Below are positions 18,070-26,286 of a DNA stretch of 64,000 bases, in pieces. The position numbers were made by a program, and so were the translations under genes. The DNA comes from Bacillota bacterium. Its GTDB lineage: Bacteria; Bacillota; Clostridia; Saccharofermentanales; Saccharofermentanaceae. The notes below the pieces were generated by a model. The model was not told where the DNA came from, did not search any database, and saw only the letters and a list, made by a program, of their open reading frames with translations. The DNA lies in NCBI GenBank assembly GCA_023397475.1, contig JAEWUD010000043.1, forward strand, positions 1 to 64,000. Reading direction: 5' to 3'. The first letter of the stretch is position 1. Each line of letters starts with the position of its first letter.

Positions 18070-19602
18070 TTACTCCCACTCAATCGTGGCCGGCGGTTTA
18101 CTTGTAATATCGTACACAATTCTATTGATATGACCGACTTCGTTGATGATCCGGCGCGAGCAAATGTCGAGTACCTCGTACGGAATCCGCGCGAAGTCCG
18201 CCGTCATGAAGTCGCTGGTCGTCACGCCGCGCAATGCGAGCATGTAATCGTAGGTGCGGAAATCGCCCATGACGCCGACGGAGCGGACATTCGTGAGGAC
18301 GGCAAAATACTGGTTGACGTCGCGTCCGAGTCCGGCCTTCTTGATCTCGTCGCGGAAGATCGCATCGGCATCGCGCAGGATGTCGAGCTTCTGCTTCGTG
18401 ATCTCGCCCATGATGCGAATTGCGAGTCCCGGGCCCGGGAAAGGCTGACGCCAGACGAGATCGTCCGGTATTCCAAGCTCAAGACCGGCCTTGCGGACTT
18501 CGTCCTTGAAGAGATCGCGCAGGGGCTCGACGAGCGAGAGCGCCATATCTTTGGGAAGACCGCCGACGTTGTGATGGCTCTTGATGACGGCGGCGTCGCC
18601 GACACCGCTCTCGATTACATCGGGATAGATCGTTCCCTGGACCAGGAAATCGACATGCCCGATCTTATTGGCTTCTTCCTCGAAAACACGAATAAACTCC
18701 TCGCCGATGATCTTGCGCTTTGTCTCCGGATCAGACACACCGTCAAGACGAGTAAGGAATCGCTCCTCACAGTTAACGCGGATCAGGTTCATGTCGAACT
18801 CACCTTTGAAAATGCGCTCGACATCGTCGCCCTCGTTCTTGCGAAGAAGACCATGATCGACAAATACGCAAGTCAGCTGCTTGCCGACCGCCTTGTGAAT
18901 CATCAAGGCCGCGACGGATGAATCGACACCGCCGGACATCGCGCAGAGAACGCGCTTGTCGCCGATCTTTTCGCGAAGCTTCTCGATCGACTCCTCGACA
19001 AAGGCCGACATGATCCAGTCGCCGGAGCAACCGCAGACATCGTAGACAAAGTTGCGAAGCATGACCGATCCCTGCGGAGTGTGCATAACCTCGGGATGGA
19101 ACTGAACGGCATATTGACCCGCCTTGACATTCTCCATCGCCGCAACCGGACAGTTCACGGTGTGTGCTGTGACGACAAATCCCTCAGGAGCTTCCGAGAT
19201 ATAATCCGTGTGGCTCATCCAGCACGTCGTGTTGTGTGTAACATTGTGAAAAAGCCCGGAATCCGGGGATAGAACGATCTCGGTCTTGCCGTACTCGCTG
19301 ACCGGCGCGGTGCTGACCTTGCCGCCGAGCATGTAGGCCAGGAGCTGCGCTCCGTAGCAGATTCCGAGCACCGGAATGCCCAGAGAGAGTATCTCATTGC
19401 TGTAATGCGGCGACTTCTCGTCGTAGACACTGTTCGGTCCGCCGGTGAAGATGATTCCCTTGTAGCCCCCCTCACGAATGCGGTCAAGGCTTGCGGTATA
19501 CGGCAGAATCTCCGCGTAGACATTCTGCTCGCGGACGCGCCGGGCGATCAGCTGATTGTACTGTCCGCCGAAATCAAGAACCAGAATCTTCTCATTGATC
19601 AT
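18070..19602 (-). CDS. guaA: GMP synthase (glutamine-hydrolysing)
   Basis: 510 aa. It makes GMP from XMP, glutamine and ATP in the cytoplasm. The N-terminal class I glutamine amidotransferase carries GICYGAQLLAYMLGG with the catalytic Cys and the FHPEV His/Glu. The ATP pyrophosphatase domain has the P-loop AMSGGVDSSVAA. The C-terminal dimerisation domain ends SKPPATIEWE, the family's conserved tail. GGGGGAG precedes the ATG. It lies 34 bp downstream of purA, forming a purine-branch operon (AMP and GMP arms together). Palindromic repeats and terminator hairpins begin at its stop codon. Confidence 0.97.
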   Translation of the reverse strand: MINEKILVLDFGGQYNQLIARRVREQNVYAEILPYTASLDRIREGGYKGIIFTGGPNSVYDEKSPHYSNEILSLGIPVLGICYGAQLLAYMLGGKVSTAPVSEYGKTEIVLSPDSGLFHNVTHNTTCWMSHTDYISEAPEGFVVTAHTVNCPVAAMENVKAGQYAVQFHPEVMHTPQGSVMLRNFVYDVCGCSGDWIMSAFVEESIEKLREKIGDKRVLCAMSGGVDSSVAALMIHKAVGKQLTCVFVDHGLLRKNEGDDVERIFKGEFDMNLIRVNCEERFLTRLDGVSDPETKRKIIGEEFIRVFEEEANKIGHVDFLVQGTIYPDVIESGVGDAAVIKSHHNVGGLPKDMALSLVEPLRDLFKDEVRKAGLELGIPDDLVWRQPFPGPGLAIRIMGEITKQKLDILRDADAIFRDEIKKAGLGRDVNQYFAVLTNVRSVGVMGDFRTYDYMLALRGVTTSDFMTADFARIPYEVLDICSRRIINEVGHINRIVYDITSKPPATIEWE

Positions 19603-19636
19603 ATGTCTCCCCCGTTATGAACCATCTCGAAAAATA

Positions 19637-20911
19637 TTAGCGGAACATGATCTCTTCGCGCTTCGGACCCGTGGAAACGAGCGTGATCGGAACTCCGAGT
19701 TCCTTCTCGATAAACAGGACGTAATCCTTCGCTTCTTGCGGCAACTGATCAAAAGAAGTGACGCCGCGAATGTCCGACTTCCAGCCCTTCAGCGTGGTAA
19801 GTACCGGCTTCGCGCGATCGAGCTTTGCCGGATTCGGGAAGTCCTTGGTCACTTCCCCGTCGATCTCATACGCGACGCAGACCGGAATCTCGTCGAGGTA
19901 GCCGAGGCAATCGATCGCCGTCAAAGCGACGTCGGTCGCGCCCTGTACGCGGCATCCGTAACGGGAAGCCACACAGTCGAACCATCCCATTCTTCTCGGA
20001 CGACCCGTCGTTGCACCGTACTCCCCGGCATCTCCGCCGCGGCGACGCATCTCGTTGGCCTCATCTCCAAAAATCTCGCTGGTAAATGCGCCCGCGCCGA
20101 CCGCCGAAGAATAGGCCTTGACGACCGTAACGATCTCCTTGATCTCATAGGGCGGAATTCCCGCACCGACGGTACCGTAACCGGCGAGCGTCGAGGAAGA
20201 TGTGACCATCGGATAGATTCCGTGATCCGGATCCTTCATAGAACCGAGCTGGCCCTCGAGAAGAATCTTCTTGCCGTCTTTGATCGCCTGCGCGAGGAAC
20301 GCTCCGGTGTCTCCGACAAAAGGAGCAATGAACTCGCGATAGGTCATCAGCTCCGCGAGAAGTTCACCGACCAGAAGTGTCGGCTTGTGGTACAGGTGTG
20401 TGAGAAGCGTGTTCTTGAGTGTGAGAACCGATTCGAGCTTCTCCTTCAGAGCATCCTCATCGAAAAGCTCGCAGACCTGGAAACCGATCTTCGCGTATTT
20501 ATCCGAATAAAAAGGTGCGATTCCGGACTTTGTCGACCCGAAGGCCTTGCCGCCCAGACGCTCTTCTTCATATTGATCGAAAAGAATATGATAGGGCATA
20601 ACAATCTGTGTGCGATCCGACACCATGAGGTTCGGCATCGGTACTCCGCCCGCGGTGACGTGCGCAATCTCGTCCTTGAGCTTCGGAATATTGAGCGCGA
20701 CGCCGTTGCCGATAATGTTCGTAATTCTCTGGTGAAATACACCGGAAGGCAGCTGATGTAGCGCGAACTTCCCGTAATTATTGATGATCGTATGTCCGGC
20801 ATTCGCACCGCCCTGAAAACGAATGACAATATCCGATTCCGCGGCAAACATATCCGTAATCTTACCTTTGCCCTCATCGCCCCAGTTTGCTCCGACAATC
20901 GCTTTAACCAT
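19637..20911 (-). CDS. purA: Adenylosuccinate synthetase
   Basis: 424 aa. It condenses IMP and aspartate, with GTP, to adenylosuccinate. Seen: VGANWGDEGKGKITD with the catalytic Asp; GGANAGHTI with the catalytic His; the IMP segment GSTKSGIAPFYSDK; and the aspartate loop TTGRPRRMGWFD. This is the housekeeping copy; a divergent paralog lies at 58860-60101. The segment EGQLGSMKD differs slightly from the usual EGAQGTLLD. A strong promoter at 21047-21075 and a terminator-like hairpin at 21004-21034 precede it, suggesting an attenuated leader. guaA follows. Confidence 0.96.
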   Translation of the reverse strand: MVKAIVGANWGDEGKGKITDMFAAESDIVIRFQGGANAGHTIINNYGKFALHQLPSGVFHQRITNIIGNGVALNIPKLKDEIAHVTAGGVPMPNLMVSDRTQIVMPYHILFDQYEEERLGGKAFGSTKSGIAPFYSDKYAKIGFQVCELFDEDALKEKLESVLTLKNTLLTHLYHKPTLLVGELLAELMTYREFIAPFVGDTGAFLAQAIKDGKKILLEGQLGSMKDPDHGIYPMVTSSSTLAGYGTVGAGIPPYEIKEIVTVVKAYSSAVGAGAFTSEIFGDEANEMRRRGGDAGEYGATTGRPRRMGWFDCVASRYGCRVQGATDVALTAIDCLGYLDEIPVCVAYEIDGEVTKDFPNPAKLDRAKPVLTTLKGWKSDIRGVTSFDQLPQEAKDYVLFIEKELGVPITLVSTGPKREEIMFR

Positions 20912-21003
20912 TGAACAATATTCCTCCCGAATCCTGGCGAATACCGTCCAGCATCAGCCGAATCGATTCCCGCCTTTTCCATTCCCGCAGCACATCTAAA
21001 CAG

Positions 21004-21034
21004 AAAAAAACCCCGAGCAAACGCACTCGAGGTT
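21004..21034 (-). terminator. Terminator or attenuator hairpin upstream of purA
   Basis: Minus strand: CCTCGAG pairs with CTCGGGG, followed by seven T. It could end the dapL transcript, but the purA promoter lies just upstream of it, so purA transcripts would meet it within about 40 nt. Confidence 0.65.
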
Positions 21035-21046
21035 GTTGCCCTAACC

Positions 21047-21075
21047 ATTATATAGGGCACGACTTGCAGTGTCAA
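21047..21075 (-). promoter_or_regulatory. Consensus sigma-A promoter for purA-guaA with overlapping palindrome
   Basis: Minus strand: TTGACA (21075-21070), exactly 17 nt, TATAAT (21052-21047). GCCCTA and TAGGGC flank the -10 box as 6-bp inverted arms, which could be an operator. Confidence 0.75.
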
Positions 21076-21148
21076 TTTTCGCGGATTTTCCAAGCCGTTT
21101 CTCCTTCACTTTTGCAACAGCCACTTTTCTCGTGATTCTTTTCGCAGA

Positions 21149-22384
21149 TTACTTCGCCAGCAACTTCCGAATCCGTTCAAGCGCCTCGATCGAAGCTTCT
21201 TTGGTTCCGAATGCCGTCAAACGGAAATATCCTTCGCCGCACGGTCCAAAGCCCGATCCCGGTGTACCGACAACCTCGGCCTCATGAAGGAGGAAGTCAA
21301 AGAACTCCCACGATGTCATGCCGCGAATGGTCTTGAGCCAGATATACGGCGCGTTGACTCCTCCGGACACCTCAAAGCCCATCTCTGCCAGGCCATCTCG
21401 CAGGATCCTGGCATTCTCCATGTATTTGCTGATGGTCTCGCGGGTCTGTTCCTTACCTTCGGGCGAATAAATCGCCGCGGCCGCTCTTTGGGTAACATAG
21501 GAAACTCCGTTGAACTTCGTCGCCTGACGTCTTGCCCACAAATCACGCACCTTCACACCATCCCGGACAAGTTCCTTGGGAACCACCGTGTAGCCGCAAC
21601 GAACGCCGGTGAAGCCGGCGGTTTTCGAGAAGCTGCGCAGCTCGATCGCACATTCCTTCGCCCCGGGAATCTCAAATATCGTGTGCGGAAGATCCTCTGC
21701 GATGAACGCTTCATACGCTGCGTCATAGAGAATCACGGCGCCAATCTTGCGCGCGTAGTCCACCCACGCCTTCAGCCCTTCATAGCCGATCGCCGCGCCG
21801 CTCGGATTGTTGGGAAAGCACAGATAGATAATGTCAGGCGTGCGCTCTCCCTTGCGGATTTCCGGCACCTGCGGAAGGAATCCGTTCTTCTCTTCGCACG
21901 GCAGATAAAGGAATCCCGACCAGAGACCCGTCTCCGGATCATAGGTCCCGGCGCGTCCCGCCATCGCATTCGTATCGACGTACACCGGGTAGACCGGATC
22001 ACACACCGCCACATAATTATCCTGCGCGAAAATATCCCCGATATTCCCGGAATCACTCTTGCAACCGTCGCTCACGAAAACTTCATCGAACGCGATCTCC
22101 ACGCCGCGGCTCTTATAATCGTTGTCGATAATCGCCTGTACGAGAAAATCATAGCCGAAGTCCGGACCGTATCCCTTGAAGGACTCGGCCCGGGACATCT
22201 CGTCGACGGCCTCATGCATGGCCTGAACGACCGCGGGGGCGAGAGGAATCGTCACGTCGCCGATGCCCAGTCGGATCAAATTGTGATCCGGATGCTCCGC
22301 CGAGTATTCCTTTACCTTCTTGGCAATCGTCGCAAACAGATAATTGCCGGGTAACTTCTGAAAATTCTCATTCAATGTAAACAT
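21149..22384 (-). CDS. dapL: LL-diaminopimelate aminotransferase
   Basis: 411 aa PLP enzyme of fold type I. It converts tetrahydrodipicolinate to LL-diaminopimelate in one step, bypassing the succinylase and acetylase routes to lysine and peptidoglycan. The family start LNENFQKLPGNYLFATIAKK, the LIRLGIGDVTIPLAP segment and the PLP-lysine motif SFSKTAGFTGVRCG are clear. The tail FGTKEASIEALERI is also typical. dapF lies directly upstream on the same strand (103-bp gap), so the two consecutive pathway enzymes are neighbours. AGGAG precedes the ATG. Confidence 0.96.
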   Translation of the reverse strand: MFTLNENFQKLPGNYLFATIAKKVKEYSAEHPDHNLIRLGIGDVTIPLAPAVVQAMHEAVDEMSRAESFKGYGPDFGYDFLVQAIIDNDYKSRGVEIAFDEVFVSDGCKSDSGNIGDIFAQDNYVAVCDPVYPVYVDTNAMAGRAGTYDPETGLWSGFLYLPCEEKNGFLPQVPEIRKGERTPDIIYLCFPNNPSGAAIGYEGLKAWVDYARKIGAVILYDAAYEAFIAEDLPHTIFEIPGAKECAIELRSFSKTAGFTGVRCGYTVVPKELVRDGVKVRDLWARRQATKFNGVSYVTQRAAAAIYSPEGKEQTRETISKYMENARILRDGLAEMGFEVSGGVNAPYIWLKTIRGMTSWEFFDFLLHEAEVVGTPGSGFGPCGEGYFRLTAFGTKEASIEALERIRKLLAK

Positions 22385-22487
22385 CTTGTACTCCTCTTTC
22401 TCTTCCCTGGTCTCGAAAATTCTCGCGGTCGCCCTTTACGTCTGCCGTCTCCCGTGGCTGACCGGCTCCGCAAGAAATTCTTTGTTA

Positions 22488-23339
22488 TTAGAACTCGATC
22501 TCTCCCTCGAAAACAATCTCGGCAGGACCTTCCATGATGACCTCATCGGTATCATCCTTCCACGTGATTGACAACTCTCCGCCGTTCAGGATCACGGTCG
22601 AACTTCTGTCCGCAAAGCCATTCAGAACCGATGCGACCACCGTCGCACAAGCACCGGTTCCGCAAGCCATCGTCTCCCCGGAGCCTCTCTCCCAGACACG
22701 CATCCGCAGGTGGGAGCGATCAATAATCTGTACGAACTCTGTATTCACACTCTCCGGAAATAACTTGTGCTTCTCAAACAACGGCCCCATCTGCTCCAGC
22801 GGCAATGTCTCGATATCCTTCACATAAACGACCGCGTGCGGATTGCCCATCGACACCGCCGTAATGTTGAAGAGCCGTCCGCCGACAGCAATCGGCTCGT
22901 TAATCATATTGCTCTCATTCCATAATACCGGTATCTGTGTCGACGCAAGTATCGGTTTTCCCATATTGACCGTCGCGCGAACCGCCTTGCCGTCCTCCAC
23001 CGTGACGGAGATCTTCTTGACGCCGGAGAGTGTCTCGATGGTCAAATCCGTCTTCTCCGTAAGACCCTTGTCATATACGAAACGTGCAACGCAACGAATT
23101 CCGTTGCCGCACATCTTTCCTCTGGATCCGTCCGCGTTGTACATATCCATGAAGAAGTCCGCCTCTTGTGAGGGCTTAATGAGAATCACACCGTCGGAGC
23201 CTATACCGAAGTGACGGTCACTGACCTTGATCGAGAAGGCGGATATCTCCTCTTCCCGAAGAACCTCTTCTTTGGTGCAATCGATATAGACGTAGTCATT
23301 TCCGATGCCCTGCATCTTGGTAAAAGCAATTTTTCGCAT
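22488..23339 (-). CDS. dapF: Diaminopimelate epimerase
   Basis: 283 aa. It interconverts LL- and meso-diaminopimelate without cofactor. Both catalytic cysteines are visible: RGKMCGNGIRC and ETMACGTGACA. The start KMQGIGNDYVYIDC is the family signature. Together with dapL downstream it completes the aminotransferase pathway to meso-DAP. Confidence 0.96.
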   Translation of the reverse strand: MRKIAFTKMQGIGNDYVYIDCTKEEVLREEEISAFSIKVSDRHFGIGSDGVILIKPSQEADFFMDMYNADGSRGKMCGNGIRCVARFVYDKGLTEKTDLTIETLSGVKKISVTVEDGKAVRATVNMGKPILASTQIPVLWNESNMINEPIAVGGRLFNITAVSMGNPHAVVYVKDIETLPLEQMGPLFEKHKLFPESVNTEFVQIIDRSHLRMRVWERGSGETMACGTGACATVVASVLNGFADRSSTVILNGGELSITWKDDTDEVIMEGPAEIVFEGEIEF

Positions 23340-23431
23340 AGTATTCCTCGCTTACAACGTATCTCTTCTTCGAATCTTTGTCGATTCATTAGGCAGGAAA
23401 AGCATCGTAACAATTGCCACGACGCTCTCTC

Positions 23432-24028
23432 TTACTTTTCCATTGTCTTAATCACTGCCAAGGCCGTATCCAGAAGCCGCCATCCATTGTCCATACTCTT
23501 CTTCTGAAGAAACCTGTGCGCCTCTTGTTCAGACATCTGATTCCGGTTCATTAGGATCGCTTTCGCTCGTTCGATTGTTCGTCGCTCTTCTGGGCTACGG
23601 TTAGTCCCCGGCGGTGTTTTCGGTTCTTCCGCTGTCTTCTGAATCTTCTTGGCGTACAATGAGTTACTCGCCATCTGTCTTGTCTCCAGAAGCATTCGCA
23701 CGGAGGACAGAAGATCCTGCGACCGAAGCGGGAGAGACAATGTGTAGAGGCCTTCCGTATGCTCATATCCGACGTTCATTGACCCCGCCGAAGCAAGAAC
23801 CAGCATATCATACTCTTCCGGGAGCAGTGTCTGTAAGTGACCGGCCGACATATCCTGGAACAGGGGCCCGCAGATCACAACACCGCCGCCAATCAGAGAC
23901 GTCGCCTGACAAAGCGTCATCGAACCCGAGCATGCCTCACCGGAAACATGCAGTCCTCCCGCGACCAGAACATCTTTGATCCGGCTGATATGTCGTGTGT
24001 CGGGAAAAGCAACGATAATACTTCTCAT
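23432..24028 (-). CDS. ANTAR-domain antitermination regulator
   Basis: 198 aa from the ATG at 24028 (GAGG 9 nt upstream); an upstream in-frame TTG would add five residues. The N-terminal part is a degenerate receiver-like domain (SIIVAFPDTRHISRIKDVL). The C-terminal 60 residues form an ANTAR domain: ERRTIERAKAILMNRNQMSEQEAHRFLQ, which binds paired RNA hairpins and prevents termination. It lies 52 bp downstream of glnA; ANTAR regulators next to glutamine synthetase are a known clostridial arrangement. The glnA leader contains a terminator hairpin that could be its target. The receiver lacks a clear phospho-acceptor Asp pattern. Confidence 0.85.
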   Translation of the reverse strand: MRSIIVAFPDTRHISRIKDVLVAGGLHVSGEACSGSMTLCQATSLIGGGVVICGPLFQDMSAGHLQTLLPEEYDMLVLASAGSMNVGYEHTEGLYTLSLPLRSQDLLSSVRMLLETRQMASNSLYAKKIQKTAEEPKTPPGTNRSPEERRTIERAKAILMNRNQMSEQEAHRFLQKKSMDNGWRLLDTALAVIKTMEK

Positions 24029-24080
24029 CTTTTCCGTCCTCAAAGCTTTCTGTCAAGTCGTTAGGGATATTCGTTCGTCC

Positions 24081-25412
24081 TTAGTAGCGCAACAGGTACT
24101 CGTCGATCTCCCATTGCGAGATGCGTGTGCGATAATTGTCCCACTCGGCGGTCTTTGCTTCGATGTAACGTTCAAAAATATGATCTCCCATCACATCCAG
24201 AGCCATCGGGTCATTACGCATCTCCGTCAGCGCCTCCTCCAGAGACGCCGGCAGATTCTCGATTCCCTTTGCGGCACGCTCTTCCGGGGTCATGGAGAAG
24301 ATCGAGGTATAGACCTGCTCCGGCGGTGTCATCTTGTTGCGGATGCCGTCGAGACCGGCCTTCAGGCAGATCGCGAGCGCCAGATACGGGTTCGCGGCCG
24401 GATCCGGGCATCGCAGCTCGACACGGGTTCCGTTGCCTCTCGTCGCCGGGATTCGGATCAATGCCGATCGGTTCGCCGCGGACCATGCCAAATAGCAGGG
24501 AGCCTCATAGCCCGGAACAAGTCGCTTATAGGAGTTAACGAGCGGATTGGTCACCGCTGTCATTCCCTTCACATGCGCAAGGATTCCCGCGATGAACTGT
24601 GTCGCTGTCTCCGAGAGTCCGAGTTCATTGGAAGGATCAAAGAAAGCGTTCTTCCCGTCCTTCATCAGCGACATATTGACATGCATTCCCGAGCCATTAA
24701 TCCCGAAAACCGGCTTCGGCATGAATGTCGCATGCATCCCGTACCGCTTGGCAATCGTCTTAACCGCGAGCTTGAAGGTCATAATATTGTCTGCCGTTGT
24801 CAGCGCGTCGCCGAACTTGAAATCGATCTCATGTTGTGCCTGCGCAACCTCATGGTGCGATGCCTCAATCTCGAAGCCCATTGCCTCCAAAGCGAAAGAG
24901 ATCTCACGGCGAATGTCCTCACCCTGTCCGACCGGTTCCAGATCGAAATACCCGCCCTTGTCATGAGCGTATGTCGTCGGTTTACCCTCTGCATCGTAGT
25001 GGAAAAGAAAGAACTCGAGCTCCGGACCGACATTGAAGGTATAACCCATCTCCTCGGCTTCCTTGAGCACGCGCTTCAGGGCATATCGGGGATCTCCGAC
25101 GAAAGGTTTGCCGTCCGGTGTATAGATATCGCAAATTAACCGCGCAACCTTACCGGCCTGCGGACGCCAAGGGAAAATCGCAAAAGAGTCGTAGTCCGGG
25201 TACAGATACATATCGGATTCACTGATTCGGGCGAAACCGTCGATCGATGACCCGTCAAACATGCACTCGTTATCGAGCGCCTTCTCAATCTGGCTGGCCG
25301 TGATGGCGACATTCTTCAGAATGCCGAAAATGTCCGTAAATTGCAGACGGATAAATTGCACGTCCTCATCACGGATCATGCGGATAATGTCTTCCTTCGT
25401 ATACTTCGACAT
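24081..25412 (-). CDS. glnA: Glutamine synthetase, type I
   Basis: 443 aa from the ATG at 25412 (GGGAGG 9 nt upstream); an earlier in-frame start adds 13 non-family residues. It makes glutamine from glutamate, ammonia and ATP as a dodecamer. Motifs: FDGSSIDGFARISESDM (glycine-rich and metal-binding), the FGINGSGMHVNMSL His loop, and the ATP loop around NPLVNSYKRLVPGYEAP with NRSALIRIP. It is short and lacks the adenylylation-loop Tyr typical of GSI-beta, as in Bacillota GSI-alpha. A promoter and immediate terminator lie upstream; the ANTAR gene follows. Confidence 0.96.
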   Translation of the reverse strand: MSKYTKEDIIRMIRDEDVQFIRLQFTDIFGILKNVAITASQIEKALDNECMFDGSSIDGFARISESDMYLYPDYDSFAIFPWRPQAGKVARLICDIYTPDGKPFVGDPRYALKRVLKEAEEMGYTFNVGPELEFFLFHYDAEGKPTTYAHDKGGYFDLEPVGQGEDIRREISFALEAMGFEIEASHHEVAQAQHEIDFKFGDALTTADNIMTFKLAVKTIAKRYGMHATFMPKPVFGINGSGMHVNMSLMKDGKNAFFDPSNELGLSETATQFIAGILAHVKGMTAVTNPLVNSYKRLVPGYEAPCYLAWSAANRSALIRIPATRGNGTRVELRCPDPAANPYLALAICLKAGLDGIRNKMTPPEQVYTSIFSMTPEERAAKGIENLPASLEEALTEMRNDPMALDVMGDHIFERYIEAKTAEWDNYRTRISQWEIDEYLLRY

Positions 25413-25461
25413 AGAGCAAATCCTCCCTTCAGAACCGTCGCGCCGGCTCATCCGATACGCG

Positions 25462-25492
25462 AAAAAACGAAAAAAGGCGGTTCATCCCGCCT
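25462..25492 (-). terminator. Terminator or attenuator hairpin in the glnA leader
   Basis: Minus strand: AGGCGG, hexaloop GATGAA, CCGCCT, then six T (25470-25475) and a second T-run. It lies between gatD and glnA, 50-80 nt before the glnA start. Confidence 0.75.
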
Positions 25493-25508
25493 CGTTCCGG
25501 TCATATCG

Positions 25509-25538
25509 ATCTTACTACGGAAGAATCCTGTGTGTCAA
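25509..25538 (-). promoter_or_regulatory. Sigma-A promoter for glnA
   Basis: Minus strand: TTGACA (25538-25533), 18-nt spacer, TAAGAT (25514-25509). The -35 box overlaps the gatD stop. Transcription would start near 25502, about 10 nt before the hairpin. Confidence 0.6.
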
Positions 25539-26275
25539 GTCTTTTTGCAAGTCTGTATCGCATGTCTTGCAATATCTTCGATTTCTGTTCCAAGAGACGG
25601 GAACGTCTCCCCTTCTCCATATCGCGATTCGAACGCTCTTTTCAGGAGATAATCTGTCATTGCAGGATTCTTAGGTAGAAAACTGCCATGTGAGTATGTG
25701 CAATATACGTTCCGATAAACTGCACCCTCAAATCCATCCTCTCCGTTATTTCCCGCTCCGCGTATCACTTTGGCCAGCGGCTTCACCGATGGTCCGAGAT
25801 ATGTGCGTCCGCTGTGATTCTCAAATCCATACAGCGTGTACGGCTCCCCGGGCAGATTCGTCTCGTAAATCGTGTCTCCGATAAAGCGAGCCTTCTTGCC
25901 GACGGTATGGACATCGATGACGCCGAGGCAATCGATCCGGGTCCCGTCGTGCTCCTCGTAGTAGTGTCCCATCATCTGATATCCGCCGCAAATGCCAAGG
26001 AAAACCTTATTATCTTCTACTGCTCGACGAATAGAATCCCCCTTGACGTCGACAAAATCCGGTCGAATAATATTCTGTTCCGCATCCTGTCCTCCGCCGA
26101 GAAAAATCATGTCATATTGATCCGGATCGAAGTGTTGTCCAATGGTGACAGCCTCGACAGAAAGCTCGATGCCCCTGCCTTCAGCTCTTCGCAGAAGCGC
26201 GAGTATATTCCCCCGATCACCGTAGAGATTCAGGAGGTCCGGGTACATATGACACAGGCGAATGCTTTGTTTCAC
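25535..26275 (-). CDS. gatD: Lipid II isoglutaminyl synthase, glutaminase subunit GatD
   Basis: 246 aa class I glutamine amidotransferase. It opens with CHMYPDLLNLYGDRGNILAL, the GatD/CobQ-like start. The catalytic Cys lies in FLGICGGYQMMG and the His in YCTYSHGSFLPKNP. With MurT it amidates the alpha-carboxyl of D-glutamate in lipid II, using ammonia from glutamine. murT is immediately upstream (11-bp gap), which distinguishes it from a cobyric acid synthase fragment. Confidence 0.93.
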   Translation of the reverse strand: MKQSIRLCHMYPDLLNLYGDRGNILALLRRAEGRGIELSVEAVTIGQHFDPDQYDMIFLGGGQDAEQNIIRPDFVDVKGDSIRRAVEDNKVFLGICGGYQMMGHYYEEHDGTRIDCLGVIDVHTVGKKARFIGDTIYETNLPGEPYTLYGFENHSGRTYLGPSVKPLAKVIRGAGNNGEDGFEGAVYRNVYCTYSHGSFLPKNPAMTDYLLKRAFESRYGEGETFPSLGTEIEDIARHAIQTCKKT

Positions 26276-26286
26276 GATAGACTCTC

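Larger units (their letters stand above)
17592..18071. repeat. Cluster of palindromic elements with shared core
   Basis: On the minus strand, copies share GTCCTCG, a variable hairpin, then TGCGGAATCTA. The best copy (17988-18071) has a perfect 20-bp outer stem (17988-18007/18052-18071), an inner hairpin GAAGCACC-GAA-GGTGCTTC (18019-18037) and overlaps the guaA stop codon. A second copy (17693-17748) keeps the left stem and core but not the matching outer arm. Degenerate copies lie at about 17889-17925 and 17595-17630. Short GGGCGCC-type hairpins are interspersed. Related elements occur near 41.5 kb with different outer stems. Confidence 0.75.

Noticed and set aside
18031..18921. 296-aa frame antisense to guaA, and similar long antisense frames over purA (19556-20761) and dapL (21284-22354)
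   Set aside because: These are shadows of highly biased coding genes; the opposite-strand proteins are unmistakable.
25535..26275. Cobyric acid synthase (CobQ)
   Set aside because: Too short and lacking the N-terminal ATPase domain; the adjacent murT shows it is GatD of lipid II amidation.
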